From NCBI RefSeq assembly GCF_004345645.1, contig NZ_SLWS01000003.1, positions 310,001 to 374,000 of the forward strand: DNA of 64,000 nt. Direction: 5' to 3'. This DNA is from Actinocrispum wychmicini. Its GTDB lineage: Bacteria > Actinomycetota > Actinomycetes > Mycobacteriales > Pseudonocardiaceae. How positions within the stretch are numbered: the first letter of the stretch is position 1; every line of letters starts with the position of its first letter. The notes beneath the pieces are model-generated. The model saw nothing but the letters and a program-made list of their open reading frames with translations, was not told the DNA's origin and ran no database searches. Shown here piece after piece: positions 41,885 through 51,257 of the stretch. A program made the translations under genes and the position numbers.

Positions 41885-43735
41885 ATGGAGTTCCAGCTCC
41901 TCGGACCCGTGGAGGCCCGGGGTGAGCGGGGTCCGGTGCCGCTGGGTGGCGCCCTGTCCCGGTCGATCCTGGCCGCGTTGCTGCTCCAACCCAACCGGGC
42001 GGTTCCGACGAAGCAGCTGGTCGACGCCGCGTGGGGGGAGAACCCGCCGGCCGGGGCGCGGACGCTGGTGCAGAACCGGGTGTCGATGCTGCGTCGTGCG
42101 CTGCGGGAGCCGCGGGCGGACGGCGGACTGATCGCCACGACCGGCTCGGGGTACCTGATCCACGTCGAGCCGGAACAACTCGACGTCGAGCAGTTCACCC
42201 ACCGGGTCGCGCGGGCCGGGCACCTCGCCGAGTCCGGCGAACGCGCGGCCGCCGTGACCGAGCTCGTGGGCGCTCTCACACTCTGGCAGGGGACTGCGCT
42301 CGACGGCCTGACCACCCCGTATCTCAAAGCTGCGGCGCAGCGGCTGGAGGAGCAGCGGCTGCGGGCGTGGGAGCGGCGGATCCGGTTGGACATCTCACTC
42401 GGCCGGCACGCCGACCTGGTGGCCGAACTGACCGGGCTGGCCGACACCTACTCGTACCACGAGTCGTTCCACGCCCTGCTGATGCTGGTGCTGTACTGGA
42501 CCGGCCGGCACGCCGACGCCCTCGCCGCGTACCGCAGGGCCCGCGCCACCCTCTCCGGCCAGCTCGGACTTGAGCCCAGCGCGCTGCTGCAACACATGCA
42601 CGACGCGATCCTGCGCGCGGACACCTGGGTGGTACAGACCATCGCCGAGCAACTGGGATGCGCTCCCGCGTCGGCCGGCATGGCCGACCCGAGCCGGCGG
42701 ATCACCCGACTGGAACTGGACTCCGGCGCCCCGGTGCCGCGCACCCTGCCCGCCGACGACGCCGCGTTCGCCGGCCGCGCCGAAGAGCTGGCGAAACTCG
42801 ACGAGACCCTGACGAGTTCCACACCGGCCACCATCTGGACGATCACCGGCATGGCCGGGGTCGGCAAGTCCGCACTGGCCGTCCATTGGGCGCACCGGGT
42901 CGCCGACTGGTTCCCGGACGGCCAGCTCTATCTTGACCTCGGCGGCCACGCCGGCCGGCAACTGACCCCGGCCGAGGCACTGGACGCGTTGCTCGGGGCG
43001 CTCGGGTCACGGCCGGACCGACTCCCGGCCGCGGTGGAAGACCTGGCCACCCACTACCGTTCGGCCGTGGCCGGCCGACGCCTGCTGGTCCTGCTGGACA
43101 ACGCTTGTTCGTGTGATCAAATCCGACAGTTGCTGCCGGGCGGCCCCGAGTGCGTCGTGCTGATCACCAGCCGCGACCGTCTCAGCCCACTCGTCGCCCG
43201 CGAGGGCGCGCACAGGTTGAGCCTTGAGCTGTTCCGGTCCGAGGAGGCGTACGCGTTGCTGGCGCGGATGCTCGGCGAAGAACGGGTACGCGCCGAGCCC
43301 GTCGCCGCCCACGACCTGGCGCGCGCCTGCGCTTATCTCCCGTTGGCCTTGCGGATCGCCGCGACTCAACTGGTGGATCGGCCGCATCGGCGGATCGCGG
43401 ACCAGGTCGCGCGGTTGGCCAACGGCAACCGGCTCAACGCGCTCGCCATCGACGGTGACGGGGATGTAGCGGTGCGTTCCGCGTTCGACTTGTCCTACGG
43501 GTCTGTGCCGCCGGATGCCCAGCGGCTGTTCCGGCGGCTCGGTCAGGTGCCTGATCCTGACCTCACCGCTCCGGTGGCGGCGGAGATCGCCGGTGTGGCG
43601 GTTCCCGAGGCTGAGCGGCTGCTTGACCGGCTCGCCGCTGAGAACCTCATCTATGAACGCGATTCTGGGCGGTACCAGCTTCATGAGCTGGTTCGCAGCT
43701 ATGCGCGGGAACGGGCTTTGGGGGAGCTGCCTTGA
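41885..43735 (+). CDS. SARP-family regulator with NB-ARC domain (paralogue)
   Basis: 616 residues. DNA-binding domain FQLLGPVEARGERGPVPLGG onward, BTAD to about 240 (SGQLGLEPSALLQHMHD), NB-ARC with GMAGVGKSALAVHWAHRVA and LLVLLDNACS, then a winged-helix part ending in YQLHELVRSYARERA. Clearly related to the divergent 39486 protein (shared GWSG-type layout, VQNRVSMLRR/VQNRISVVRR), so the pair is an old duplication by inversion or a head-to-head arrangement. GGAAGGG stands six bases before the ATG. It ends at a repeat-rich terminator region. Confidence 0.9.
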   Translation: MEFQLLGPVEARGERGPVPLGGALSRSILAALLLQPNRAVPTKQLVDAAWGENPPAGARTLVQNRVSMLRRALREPRADGGLIATTGSGYLIHVEPEQLDVEQFTHRVARAGHLAESGERAAAVTELVGALTLWQGTALDGLTTPYLKAAAQRLEEQRLRAWERRIRLDISLGRHADLVAELTGLADTYSYHESFHALLMLVLYWTGRHADALAAYRRARATLSGQLGLEPSALLQHMHDAILRADTWVVQTIAEQLGCAPASAGMADPSRRITRLELDSGAPVPRTLPADDAAFAGRAEELAKLDETLTSSTPATIWTITGMAGVGKSALAVHWAHRVADWFPDGQLYLDLGGHAGRQLTPAEALDALLGALGSRPDRLPAAVEDLATHYRSAVAGRRLLVLLDNACSCDQIRQLLPGGPECVVLITSRDRLSPLVAREGAHRLSLELFRSEEAYALLARMLGEERVRAEPVAAHDLARACAYLPLALRIAATQLVDRPHRRIADQVARLANGNRLNALAIDGDGDVAVRSAFDLSYGSVPPDAQRLFRRLGQVPDPDLTAPVAAEIAGVAVPEAERLLDRLAAENLIYERDSGRYQLHELVRSYARERALGELP

Positions 43736-44085
43736 TGTCTCCAGGTTGAAAGGAATGCCCTCGCCGGGCGGCTGATCGACCGGGAGACAGGGGAAGGGAC
43801 TGCGTCCTGTCTCCCGCCCGACCTGCCCGAAGGGAACCATGGGCGTCAAGGGGTGCGTATGGCTCCCGCTCGACTCGCGCCGCGTAGGCGCACCCCTTGA
43901 CCCCCATGGTTTGCAAAGCACAGGTCGGCCGGGAGACAGAACGAAGCATCGGTCTGGTGCGCGGGCACGCGCCAGAGGCGAGGAATGCCCTCCAGCGGGG
44001 CTGGGTGGCCGATGTCTGTCCACAAGGCCGCTAGAGTACTTGATTTCAGCGATCGCAGACTCCGCCCACCACTGCCTGCCCGGGC
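43736..44085. repeat. Repeat-rich intergenic region between convergent genes
   Basis: 350 bp with no supported gene. It holds two direct copies of GGAATGCCCTC (43752-43762 and 43982-43992), GGGAGACAG at 43782 and again at 43931, a 10-bp hairpin (43782-43791 with 43806-43815) and a long-armed inverted repeat (43838-43909). The nested direct and inverted copies look like a small dispersed-repeat unit or a degraded MITE, but no transposase remnant is seen. Confidence 0.6.
43838..43909. terminator. Long inverted repeat, probable bidirectional terminator
   Basis: About 20-bp arms: CCATGGG with GTCAAGGGGTGCG (43838-43857) pairs with CGCACCCCTTGAC and CCCATGG (43889-43909), with one mismatch and a 31-nt loop. 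It lies between the convergent SARP and permease genes. Confidence 0.6.
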
Positions 44086-44913
44086 TTACCTTGCTTCGGT
44101 GGCACCGCCGCGTCCCCAGATCAGGACTCGCTTTTCGATGGTGACGAACAGCCAGTTCAGCAGGTTGCCGAGGATGCCGAGCAGGACTATCCAGGCCCAG
44201 GTGATGGTCAGGTCGAAGGAGTGGATGGCGACCTGGAACTGGTAGCCGATGCCGTCGGTGGCGCCGACCAGTTCCGAGATCACCATCAGGACCAGGGACA
44301 GTGCCAGGCTGATTCGCAGGCCGGAGAAGATCTTCGGCAGGGCGGCCGGCAGGACCACGCCGAAGATCCAGCGGGGCCGGGAGATCCGGAAGGCGCGGGC
44401 GGTGTCGACCTGGACCTGGTCGATGGACTGGGCGCCGTGGATCGTGTTCAGCAGGACCGGCCACACCACGCCGAAGGCGATCGTCGCGAGTTGGACGGGT
44501 GGGCCGAGTTTGAACAGCACCAGGAACAACGGCAGGAGGGCGGGGGCGGGCAGGGCGCGGCCGAAGGAGATCAGTGGCCCGACGTAGTCCATTCCCGTCC
44601 TGGAGCGGCCGAGGAACATGCCGAGCAGGATGCCGATCGCGCCGCCGGCCGCCCAGCCGGCCAGTAGGCGGCCGACGCTGGGCAGGATGTTGTGTACCGC
44701 GAGGTCGGTGAGGAAGAGGTGTTCGGCCGGGCCGGCGAACCAGAGGTGGTACATGGTCCGCACGATCGTCAGCGGGGTCGGGAAGTAGGTGTCCTTGGCG
44801 ATGCTGGTGGCGACCTGCCAGATGATCACGCACAGGATGAACACGGTCCAGCGTTGCAGGAAGCCGGTGACCAGGCGGGCCGGCAACTGGTCCGCTGTGG
44901 ACGCTCTGGGCAT
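44086..44913 (-). CDS. ABC transporter permease (SsuC/TauC type) 2
   Basis: 275 residues, about six membrane segments, with the permease EAA-like loop DTARAFRISRPRWIFGVVLPAA contacting the ATPase. Belongs to the nitrate/sulfonate/taurine/thiamine-precursor importer group. Its ATG shares its A with the stop of the other permease (TGATG), so both are made together and probably form a heterodimeric channel. The ATPase gene is not in the window. Confidence 0.88.
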   Translation of the reverse strand: MPRASTADQLPARLVTGFLQRWTVFILCVIIWQVATSIAKDTYFPTPLTIVRTMYHLWFAGPAEHLFLTDLAVHNILPSVGRLLAGWAAGGAIGILLGMFLGRSRTGMDYVGPLISFGRALPAPALLPLFLVLFKLGPPVQLATIAFGVVWPVLLNTIHGAQSIDQVQVDTARAFRISRPRWIFGVVLPAALPKIFSGLRISLALSLVLMVISELVGATDGIGYQFQVAIHSFDLTITWAWIVLLGILGNLLNWLFVTIEKRVLIWGRGGATEAR

Positions 44914-45674
44914 CAGGACTCTCCCGGTGACCACACGACGAAGTGTTTCTGCAGTGCGGCGAGCAGGCCGTTGCCGAGGTAGCCGAGCAGGCCGACGAGC
45001 ACGGCGGTGGCGAGCACGATGTCCATCCGGCCGCTTTCCTCGCCGTAGCTGATCACGTACGTGCCCAACCCGGGGACGCCGCCGAAGACCAGTTCCGTGC
45101 TGACCGTGACCAGCAGCGCGAACGTCACCGAGATCCGGATCCCGGTCAGCGCGAAGGGAAGCATGTCCGGCAGTCGGACGAACAGGGCGATCCGCAGCCG
45201 GCTCAGCCCGAAGGAGCGGGCCGTTTCGACGAACTGCCGGTCGATCTCGCCGAGCGCGTAGATGATGTTGAACAGGATCGGCCACACCGAGGCGTAGACC
45301 GCCAGCGTGATCTTGGTCTGCGGGCCGCCGCCGAGGATCACGAACACCAGTGGCCACCAGGCGATGGCCGGGATGGGCCGGAGGAACTCGATGATCGCGC
45401 CGGCGGCCAGCCGCAGCAGCCGGACGTTGCCCAGGACCAGCCCGGCCGGGACGGCGACGGCCACCGATATCCCGACGCCGATGGCCCAGGCGAGCAGGGT
45501 GGCCACCAGGTGCCGGCCGAACTCCGGGTTCACCAGCAGCCGGGCCAGCGTGGCCAGGACCGTGGACGGCGGCGGGAAGTACTTCTGCGGCAACACGCCG
45601 GAGCGGCCGAAGACCTCCCACACCGAGAGGAAGCCGGCCACTCCGACGAGATTGCGGACGAGGGTGCGTGGCAT
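44913..45674 (-). CDS. ABC transporter permease (SsuC/TauC type) 1
   Basis: 253 residues with the same layout as its neighbour, including IIEFLRPIPAIAWWPLVFVI and the loop VETARSFGLSRLRIALFVRLP. It starts four bases after the stop of the binding-protein gene. Two different permeases beside one binding protein are seen in some riboflavin, pyrimidine-precursor and sulfonate importers. The substrate cannot be told from the permeases. Confidence 0.88.
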   Translation of the reverse strand: MPRTLVRNLVGVAGFLSVWEVFGRSGVLPQKYFPPPSTVLATLARLLVNPEFGRHLVATLLAWAIGVGISVAVAVPAGLVLGNVRLLRLAAGAIIEFLRPIPAIAWWPLVFVILGGGPQTKITLAVYASVWPILFNIIYALGEIDRQFVETARSFGLSRLRIALFVRLPDMLPFALTGIRISVTFALLVTVSTELVFGGVPGLGTYVISYGEESGRMDIVLATAVLVGLLGYLGNGLLAALQKHFVVWSPGES

Positions 45675-45678
45675 CAGG

Positions 45679-46677
45679 TCAGGGCACAGGCGCCTGGTAG
45701 ATCATCGGGCCCACGTCGAACTTCTCGGTGAGGATGCCGTAGGTCTGCATGAGGTCGGCGACCCGCTGCAGCCTGGTCCGGTCGATCGAGGTCGGGAAGA
45801 ACCCGATCACCACCAGCTTGACGATGTTCTGGTCGACTCCGCCGTAGGACAGCAGGGTGCTCTCCAGCGTCTGGCGGTCCGCCACGTCACCCTGTCCTTT
45901 GGCCATCGCCCGCTGGAACGCCGCGACGGTCCGGGGATTGGCCTTGGCGAACTTGGCCGAGGTGGCGTAGCCGGCGATCGGGAAGTCGGCCACCGGCCCG
46001 GTGGCCCGGTCGGCCACCACGACCACGCCCAGGGTCTGCTTGGCCACGGTCAGGTTGGGCTCCTGCAGCGACATCACCGGGATCTGCTTGGTCTGCAACG
46101 CGTTCAGGGCGTTGCTCGTCGGGATGACCTTGAACTGCACCGAATTGGGGTCCACGTCGTTGGCCTGCAGCACCGCCCGGGTGGTCAGCTCCACGTTGCT
46201 CTTCAGCGCGTTGACCCCGATCGCCTTGCCGGCCAGGTCCTTCGGCGTCCTGATGCCGGAGTCCGGCAGTGCGCACAGCGCGGTCATGCCCTCCTTGGCC
46301 TGCTGGGCGTCGATCACCAGCACCAGATCGGCGGCCTTGTGCGCCTGTGCCTCGATGAACGTCGTCCAGTTGCCGAACGCGAAGTCCAGCTGGTCGCTCT
46401 TGAACTGCGGTACGGCGTCGGTCGCGCTCTTGATCGCCACCTCGTCGATCTCGAGCCCTTCGTTCTTGAAGTAGCCCGCGGACTTCGCCCGCTCGTAGCC
46501 GACGATGTCGATCAGCTGCGGGATGATGGCGACCTTCACCTTGGACTTCTCGACCTGGGCGTTTCCACCGCTGGAGCTGTCCGAGCCGCCGAGGGCGCTG
46601 CAGCCGGCCATGACGGTGACCGCCAGCGCGGCGGCCACCAGACGGCCGATCCGCACGGCACCGAGAGAACGTCTCAT
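45679..46677 (-). CDS. ABC substrate-binding lipoprotein (SsuA/NMT1-like)
   Basis: 332 residues. Lipoprotein signal: a positive start, hydrophobic VAAALAVTVMAGCSALG with Cys26 as the lipidation site, then a Ser/Gly-rich linker. The mature part follows the NitT/TauT binding fold (VKVAIIPQLIDIVGYERAKS, LDFAFGNWTTFIEAQ, LAGKAIGVNALKSNVELTTR). GGAG lies eight bases before the ATG. First gene of a three-gene operon with two permeases and no ATPase, so a shared ATPase must be encoded elsewhere. Candidate ligands are sulfonates, pyrimidine-type precursors or other small organic anions. Confidence 0.9.
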   Translation of the reverse strand: MRRSLGAVRIGRLVAAALAVTVMAGCSALGGSDSSSGGNAQVEKSKVKVAIIPQLIDIVGYERAKSAGYFKNEGLEIDEVAIKSATDAVPQFKSDQLDFAFGNWTTFIEAQAHKAADLVLVIDAQQAKEGMTALCALPDSGIRTPKDLAGKAIGVNALKSNVELTTRAVLQANDVDPNSVQFKVIPTSNALNALQTKQIPVMSLQEPNLTVAKQTLGVVVVADRATGPVADFPIAGYATSAKFAKANPRTVAAFQRAMAKGQGDVADRQTLESTLLSYGGVDQNIVKLVVIGFFPTSIDRTRLQRVADLMQTYGILTEKFDVGPMIYQAPVP

Positions 46678-46946
46678 ATTGAGGACTCCGTAACCTGGGA
46701 TGAACGCCAGGAAGGCTATGAGCCGCCGACCTCAGTCGATCACCAGTTGATCACCGAAGCCAGCCGGTCCAGTGTAGACGGTTGGGTCCGGCCGGGCCGC
46801 CTCGGGCCCGATGATCGAACAGTGAGAGAACGCTGACGGAGGTCCCTACCATTCGCGCTTGGTGTCAAGGCGTCCCGCGCGCCTTGACGAACAACTCTCC
46901 ACAGCCGTGGGGATCTCTGTCACCGGCCGCGGGGGAGCGTGCGCCA

Positions 46947-49517
46947 ATGCCAGGGAAGCCGCCGAACTCAGCCGAGGCGCGATCCCGTCGGACACCCCTG
47001 GGCGCGGGGCGGCGAAACAGCCGGTACCGCCTGCGGAACTGGCCGTTGCGGTCGAAACAGCTCGTCGTGATCCTGGTGCCGACGTTGACCGCGCTGCTCC
47101 TCGGCTATCTGCGGATCAGCACCGAAGTGGACAAGGCGGACGAGTTCAGTCGGACGGTGAGCCAGGTCGACCTGAGCGCGACCGTCGCCGAGGTGGTCCA
47201 CGAGCTGCAGGGTGAACGGGACCTGGTGGTCGGCCGGGTGGCGTCCGGCAAGGCCGACGACCGCAGCGCGGTGACCGCCCAGATCAACCGGGTGGACAGC
47301 GCGGTCACCGACCTGCGCGGCCAGGCCGGGTCGATCACCGACCTGGACCAGGCCGTCCGGACCCGGTACGACAAGGTCGTCGCCGGCCTGGACGCGCTGG
47401 TCGCGGTCCGTACGCTGGCCGAGCAGACCAAGTACCCGGCCGGCGACATCCTGTTCGCCTACCAGGGTGTCATCGGCGACCTGCTGCAACTGGCCGGGGA
47501 GATCACCCGGGTCTCCAACGAGCGGACCATCACCGAGCAGGCGGCGCGGTTCGACGCGATCGCCAACGCCAAGGAGCAGATGGCGATCCAGGACTCGATC
47601 CTGCGCGCCGCGGCGCTGGCCGACGAGTTCGGTCCGGGCCAGCTCGACCGGCTGCGGTCCGCCCAGGCCGAGTTCAACGCCCAGCTGACCGCGTTCCGGG
47701 AGGCCGCCGACCCGGCCGCGTCGGCCAGGTACTCCAACACGGTGGCCGGGTTCGACGTGGACAACCGGCTGCGGCTGATCCAGATCGCGCTGAACCGGGG
47801 CGAGGCGGGCGCTGCGATCAACATCAGCGTGAGCCAGCTGGACCTGTTCACGAGCGGCACCCTGAGCAAGATCAGGAACGTCGAGATCGCGTCGCTGGAG
47901 GACCTGCGCACCACGGCCCTCGGCCTGATCACCACCGCCAGGAGCAACGCGTTGCGGGACGCGGCCTTCATCCTCGTCGCGCTGGTGATCGCATTGCTGC
48001 TGATGCTCATGGTGGCCTGGTCGCTGCTCAAACCGTTGCGGGTGCTGCGCCGGGACGCGCTGGACGCGGCCAGCAGGCGGCTGCCCGCGACCGTGCAACG
48101 TATCCTCGCCGACCCCAACCCGTTGGAGGCGTCGAAGGACGCGGTGGACCCGGTGCCGGTGTTCACCACCGAGGAGGTCGGCCAGGTCGCCCGATCCTTC
48201 GACGCCGTGCAGCACCAGGCCGTGCGGATGGCGACCGAGCAGGCGATCCTGCGGGACAACATCAACTCGATCTTCGTGAACCTGTCCCGGCGCAGCCAGA
48301 CCCTGGTCGAGCGCCAGCTCGCGCTCATCGACCTGCTCGAACGGGACGAGACCGACCCCGACCAGCTCAGCCACCTGTTCAAGCTGGACCACCTGGCCAC
48401 CCGGATGCGCCGCAACTCCGAGAGCCTGCTGGTGCTGTCCGGCACCGGCCTGTCCCGGCAGATGAACCGGGCGGTGCCGGTGGACGAGGTGATCGGCGCG
48501 GCGGTCTCCGAGGTCGAGCAGTACAAGCGGATCGTCGTGCAGTCCGCGCCGCCGGTGCAGGTGCTCGGCAAGGCCGTGTCCGACCTGGTGCACCTGATCG
48601 CCGAGCTGCTGGACAACGCCACCTTCTTCTCCGGGCCGGAGCAGCAGGTCCGGGTGCGGATGGTGGCGACCAGGGCACGGGACCTGGTCGTACAGATCAC
48701 CGACAACGGCGTCGGCATGACCCAGGCCGAGATCGAGGTCGCCAACCAGCGGCTGGGCGACCCGCCGGACCTGGACGTCGCGGTGACCCGCCGGATGGGT
48801 CTCTACGTGGTGGCGCGGCTGGCGCAGAAGCACAACATCACCGTGCGGCTGCGGGAGAACGAGGACCTCGAAGGCGGCCTGATCACCCGGGTGACCGTGC
48901 CGGCCGAGCTGATCTCGTACATCCGGTCGACCGGGACCCAGCCCGTGGTCTCCAGCGGCTCGTTCGAACGACCGGTCGCCGGCCCGCCGTCCTTCCCGGC
49001 CACGCTGTTCGACGACCCACGGCCGTCGCCCGGCGTGTTCGACGCGACGTCCACGATGGACAGACAGTCGACCCAGCCGGACGACTCCGCCACCCAGCGC
49101 CTGCCGATCTACGAAGAGGTGCTGTCCCAGTGGTTCGTGTCCGACCCGGAGCCGCGCGACGAACCGGCCGAGGCAGACGCCGACGCTTCGTCGTCCTGGG
49201 TGTCGCCTGGGGACGAGGGCTGGCTGGCCGCGCGCACGATGCTCAGCAACGGCGGTGAGCACCTCCTGAACGAGAACGGCCTGCCCAAACGGATTCCCAA
49301 GGCGCGCCTGATTCCCGGCTCAGCCCCGGCCCACCGCGAACGGGACGACAGCGCGGCGGAACCGAGCCCGGGGACTCGGGTGACGCTGCCGAGACGGTCC
49401 GCGCAGCTGACCCGTGGCCGGATGGACAGCCTTCAGCGGGGTTTGCAGCGCGCACGGACCGAGGTCACCGGCGGCCAGGAGGTCGTCGGCGACGAGCAGC
49501 ACGGGCTGCCGCAGTGA
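46947..49517 (+). CDS. CvnA-like sensor histidine kinase with nitrate/nitrite-sensing-type domain
   Basis: 856 residues. One membrane segment near the start (QLVVILVPTLTALLLGYL), a large helical extracellular sensor of NIT type, a second segment (FILVALVIALLLMLMVAWSL), HAMP, a kinase core with FKLDHLATRMRRN, an N-box ELLDNATFFS and G1 ITDNGVGM, then a long disordered tail. This is the CvnA architecture of actinobacterial conservons. The usual partners CvnB, CvnC and CvnD do not follow; an AMP ligase operon does. ATG at 46947 has GGGGGAG upstream; a TTG at 46884 would add 21 residues and cannot be excluded. Confidence 0.88.
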   Translation: MPGKPPNSAEARSRRTPLGAGRRNSRYRLRNWPLRSKQLVVILVPTLTALLLGYLRISTEVDKADEFSRTVSQVDLSATVAEVVHELQGERDLVVGRVASGKADDRSAVTAQINRVDSAVTDLRGQAGSITDLDQAVRTRYDKVVAGLDALVAVRTLAEQTKYPAGDILFAYQGVIGDLLQLAGEITRVSNERTITEQAARFDAIANAKEQMAIQDSILRAAALADEFGPGQLDRLRSAQAEFNAQLTAFREAADPAASARYSNTVAGFDVDNRLRLIQIALNRGEAGAAINISVSQLDLFTSGTLSKIRNVEIASLEDLRTTALGLITTARSNALRDAAFILVALVIALLLMLMVAWSLLKPLRVLRRDALDAASRRLPATVQRILADPNPLEASKDAVDPVPVFTTEEVGQVARSFDAVQHQAVRMATEQAILRDNINSIFVNLSRRSQTLVERQLALIDLLERDETDPDQLSHLFKLDHLATRMRRNSESLLVLSGTGLSRQMNRAVPVDEVIGAAVSEVEQYKRIVVQSAPPVQVLGKAVSDLVHLIAELLDNATFFSGPEQQVRVRMVATRARDLVVQITDNGVGMTQAEIEVANQRLGDPPDLDVAVTRRMGLYVVARLAQKHNITVRLRENEDLEGGLITRVTVPAELISYIRSTGTQPVVSSGSFERPVAGPPSFPATLFDDPRPSPGVFDATSTMDRQSTQPDDSATQRLPIYEEVLSQWFVSDPEPRDEPAEADADASSSWVSPGDEGWLAARTMLSNGGEHLLNENGLPKRIPKARLIPGSAPAHRERDDSAAEPSPGTRVTLPRRSAQLTRGRMDSLQRGLQRARTEVTGGQEVVGDEQHGLPQ

Positions 49518-49610
49518 CGCCGGAACCCCGCGACAACACGGAATCACGCGGCCCATTGGAACACATGGTGACGCCGGCCATCCGAACCGACGGGTTGCTG
49601 AGGTAACACA

Positions 49611-51257
49611 ATGTCAAGATCAGCTGCTGACCTGTCCGCCGCCGAGGAGACTTCGGGCTCCGCGCCGGATTCCCCTTGTCCCGACTCCTGTTTCTACCTC
49701 GACACCCTGCTGAGTGCCTTTCACCGCAACGCCGACCGCGTCGCGGTGGTCCACGACGGTGGGTCGCTCACCTACGCCGACCTGCTCGACGAGATGTACC
49801 GGCTGGCCCGCGCGCTGGAAGGCGTCGGCCTGGGCCGCGGCGACGGGGTGGCGGCGTTCCAGGACAACACACCGGGAACCCTGCTGGTCTGGATGGCGAG
49901 CCGGTTGCTGGGCTGCTACTTCGTCGGGATCCCCACGTACTCGTCGGCGTCGGAACAAGCCAAGATGCTCGAGTTCATGGAAGTCTCGGTGCTGGTGTAC
50001 GAACCGGGGCCGGCCGCGGAGCGGGCCGCCGCTCTGGCCGGGCAGCACGGGGTCCCGACGATGTTGTCGCTCGGTCCCGGCCCGGTCGGCACCGACCTGC
50101 TGGCGTTGGCCGCCGATCAGCCCCGCACGCCGTTCCCGCCGCGGGCGCGGGAGGACGACATCGCCGACGTGCTGCTCACCAGCGGCAGCACCGGCGGCAG
50201 GCTGAAAGCGGCGGCCTACACGTTCCAGCGGCTGGGCGAACTGGTCAAGGCCTGGCTGGCGTTCGACACCCAGGACGTGGCCGGGGCCGCCGCGTACCGG
50301 GCCCCCGGCTGCAGCCTGCTCCGGTTCATCGCGATGACCATGTCGCACGGCGTCGCCGCGCTGCCGGCGATGCTCAACGGCGCCACGTTCGTGTTGCAGC
50401 AGAGCCTGGACCCGGGCGTCGCGCTGCGGGCGATCGAGGAGCAGCGCATCTCCGTGCTCACGACGTTCCCGTCGCACACCTACCAGCTGATCGACCACCC
50501 GGACGTCACCAGGACCGACTTCGCCAGCCTGCGCCTGCTGGTCTACTACGGCGCGCCGATGTCGCCGGCCCGGCTGAAGCGGGCGATGGCGGTGTTCGGG
50601 CCGGTGTTGTGCCAGATCTACGGGCAGACCGAGACCCGGCTGGTGTGCTGGCTGTCGCCCGAGGACCATGCCGCGGACCGGCCGGAGTTGCTGCGCTCGA
50701 TCGGCCGGCCGCTGCCGGGAGTCGAGGTGCAGGTGCGGACCGGCACCGCGGTCGCCGCGGTGGGGGAGATCGGCGAGATCTGCGTGCGTACGGCGTACCA
50801 GATGAACCACTACTGGCGGCAGCCGGAGCTCACCGCGGAGACGATCGTCGACGGCTGGATCCGGACCGGGGATCTCGGCTACCTGGACGCCGAGGGCTAC
50901 GTCTACCTGGTCGACCGGTTGCGGGACATCGTGCTGGTGAACGCGATCAACTGCTACACCGTGGACATCGAGAACGTGCTCGCCGGGCATCCGGCGGTCC
51001 GCGAGGCGGTGGCGGTGGGCCTGCCCGATCCGCACACCGGGGAGGCGGTGCACGCGGCCGTGGTCCGGCACCCCGACGCCGAGGTGTCCGAAGCGGAACT
51101 GCGTGCGCTCGTCCGGGTCGAACTGAGCGAGCTTGACGAGCCGAGGACCGTGCTCTTCCTGGACGCGATCCCGGTGACCCGGGCGGGGAAACGGGACAAG
51201 AACGCCGTTCGTGAGCTGGTGGCCCAGCGGATCGGCTCAGCCGGGCGATCGGGATGA
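49611..51257 (+). CDS. AMP-forming acyl-CoA synthetase-like ligase
   Basis: 548 residues. The P-loop-like motif is DVLLTSGSTGGRLKA, unusual in lacking the Pro before Lys; later motifs YGQTETRLV, WIRTGDLGYLDAEGYVYLVD and the lysine in VTRAGKRDKNAV are normal. A hydrophobic, aromatic-poor pocket and the overall length favour an acyl or aryl acid over an amino acid, but this is a guess. First gene of an operon with an aldo/keto reductase (4-bp overlap) and an ATP-grasp ligase. No carrier protein is adjacent, so the product is probably an acyl-CoA or acyl-adenylate used directly. Confidence 0.85.
   Translation: MSRSAADLSAAEETSGSAPDSPCPDSCFYLDTLLSAFHRNADRVAVVHDGGSLTYADLLDEMYRLARALEGVGLGRGDGVAAFQDNTPGTLLVWMASRLLGCYFVGIPTYSSASEQAKMLEFMEVSVLVYEPGPAAERAAALAGQHGVPTMLSLGPGPVGTDLLALAADQPRTPFPPRAREDDIADVLLTSGSTGGRLKAAAYTFQRLGELVKAWLAFDTQDVAGAAAYRAPGCSLLRFIAMTMSHGVAALPAMLNGATFVLQQSLDPGVALRAIEEQRISVLTTFPSHTYQLIDHPDVTRTDFASLRLLVYYGAPMSPARLKRAMAVFGPVLCQIYGQTETRLVCWLSPEDHAADRPELLRSIGRPLPGVEVQVRTGTAVAAVGEIGEICVRTAYQMNHYWRQPELTAETIVDGWIRTGDLGYLDAEGYVYLVDRLRDIVLVNAINCYTVDIENVLAGHPAVREAVAVGLPDPHTGEAVHAAVVRHPDAEVSEAELRALVRVELSELDEPRTVLFLDAIPVTRAGKRDKNAVRELVAQRIGSAGRSG

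Noticed and set aside
43007..44833. 608-residue minus-strand open frame
   Set aside because: Runs out of phase through the permease and SARP genes and the repeat region; no motif.
46968..49262. 764-residue minus-strand open frame
   Set aside because: Exact antisense of the CvnA-like kinase, rich in His, Arg, Gln and Val, with no domain.
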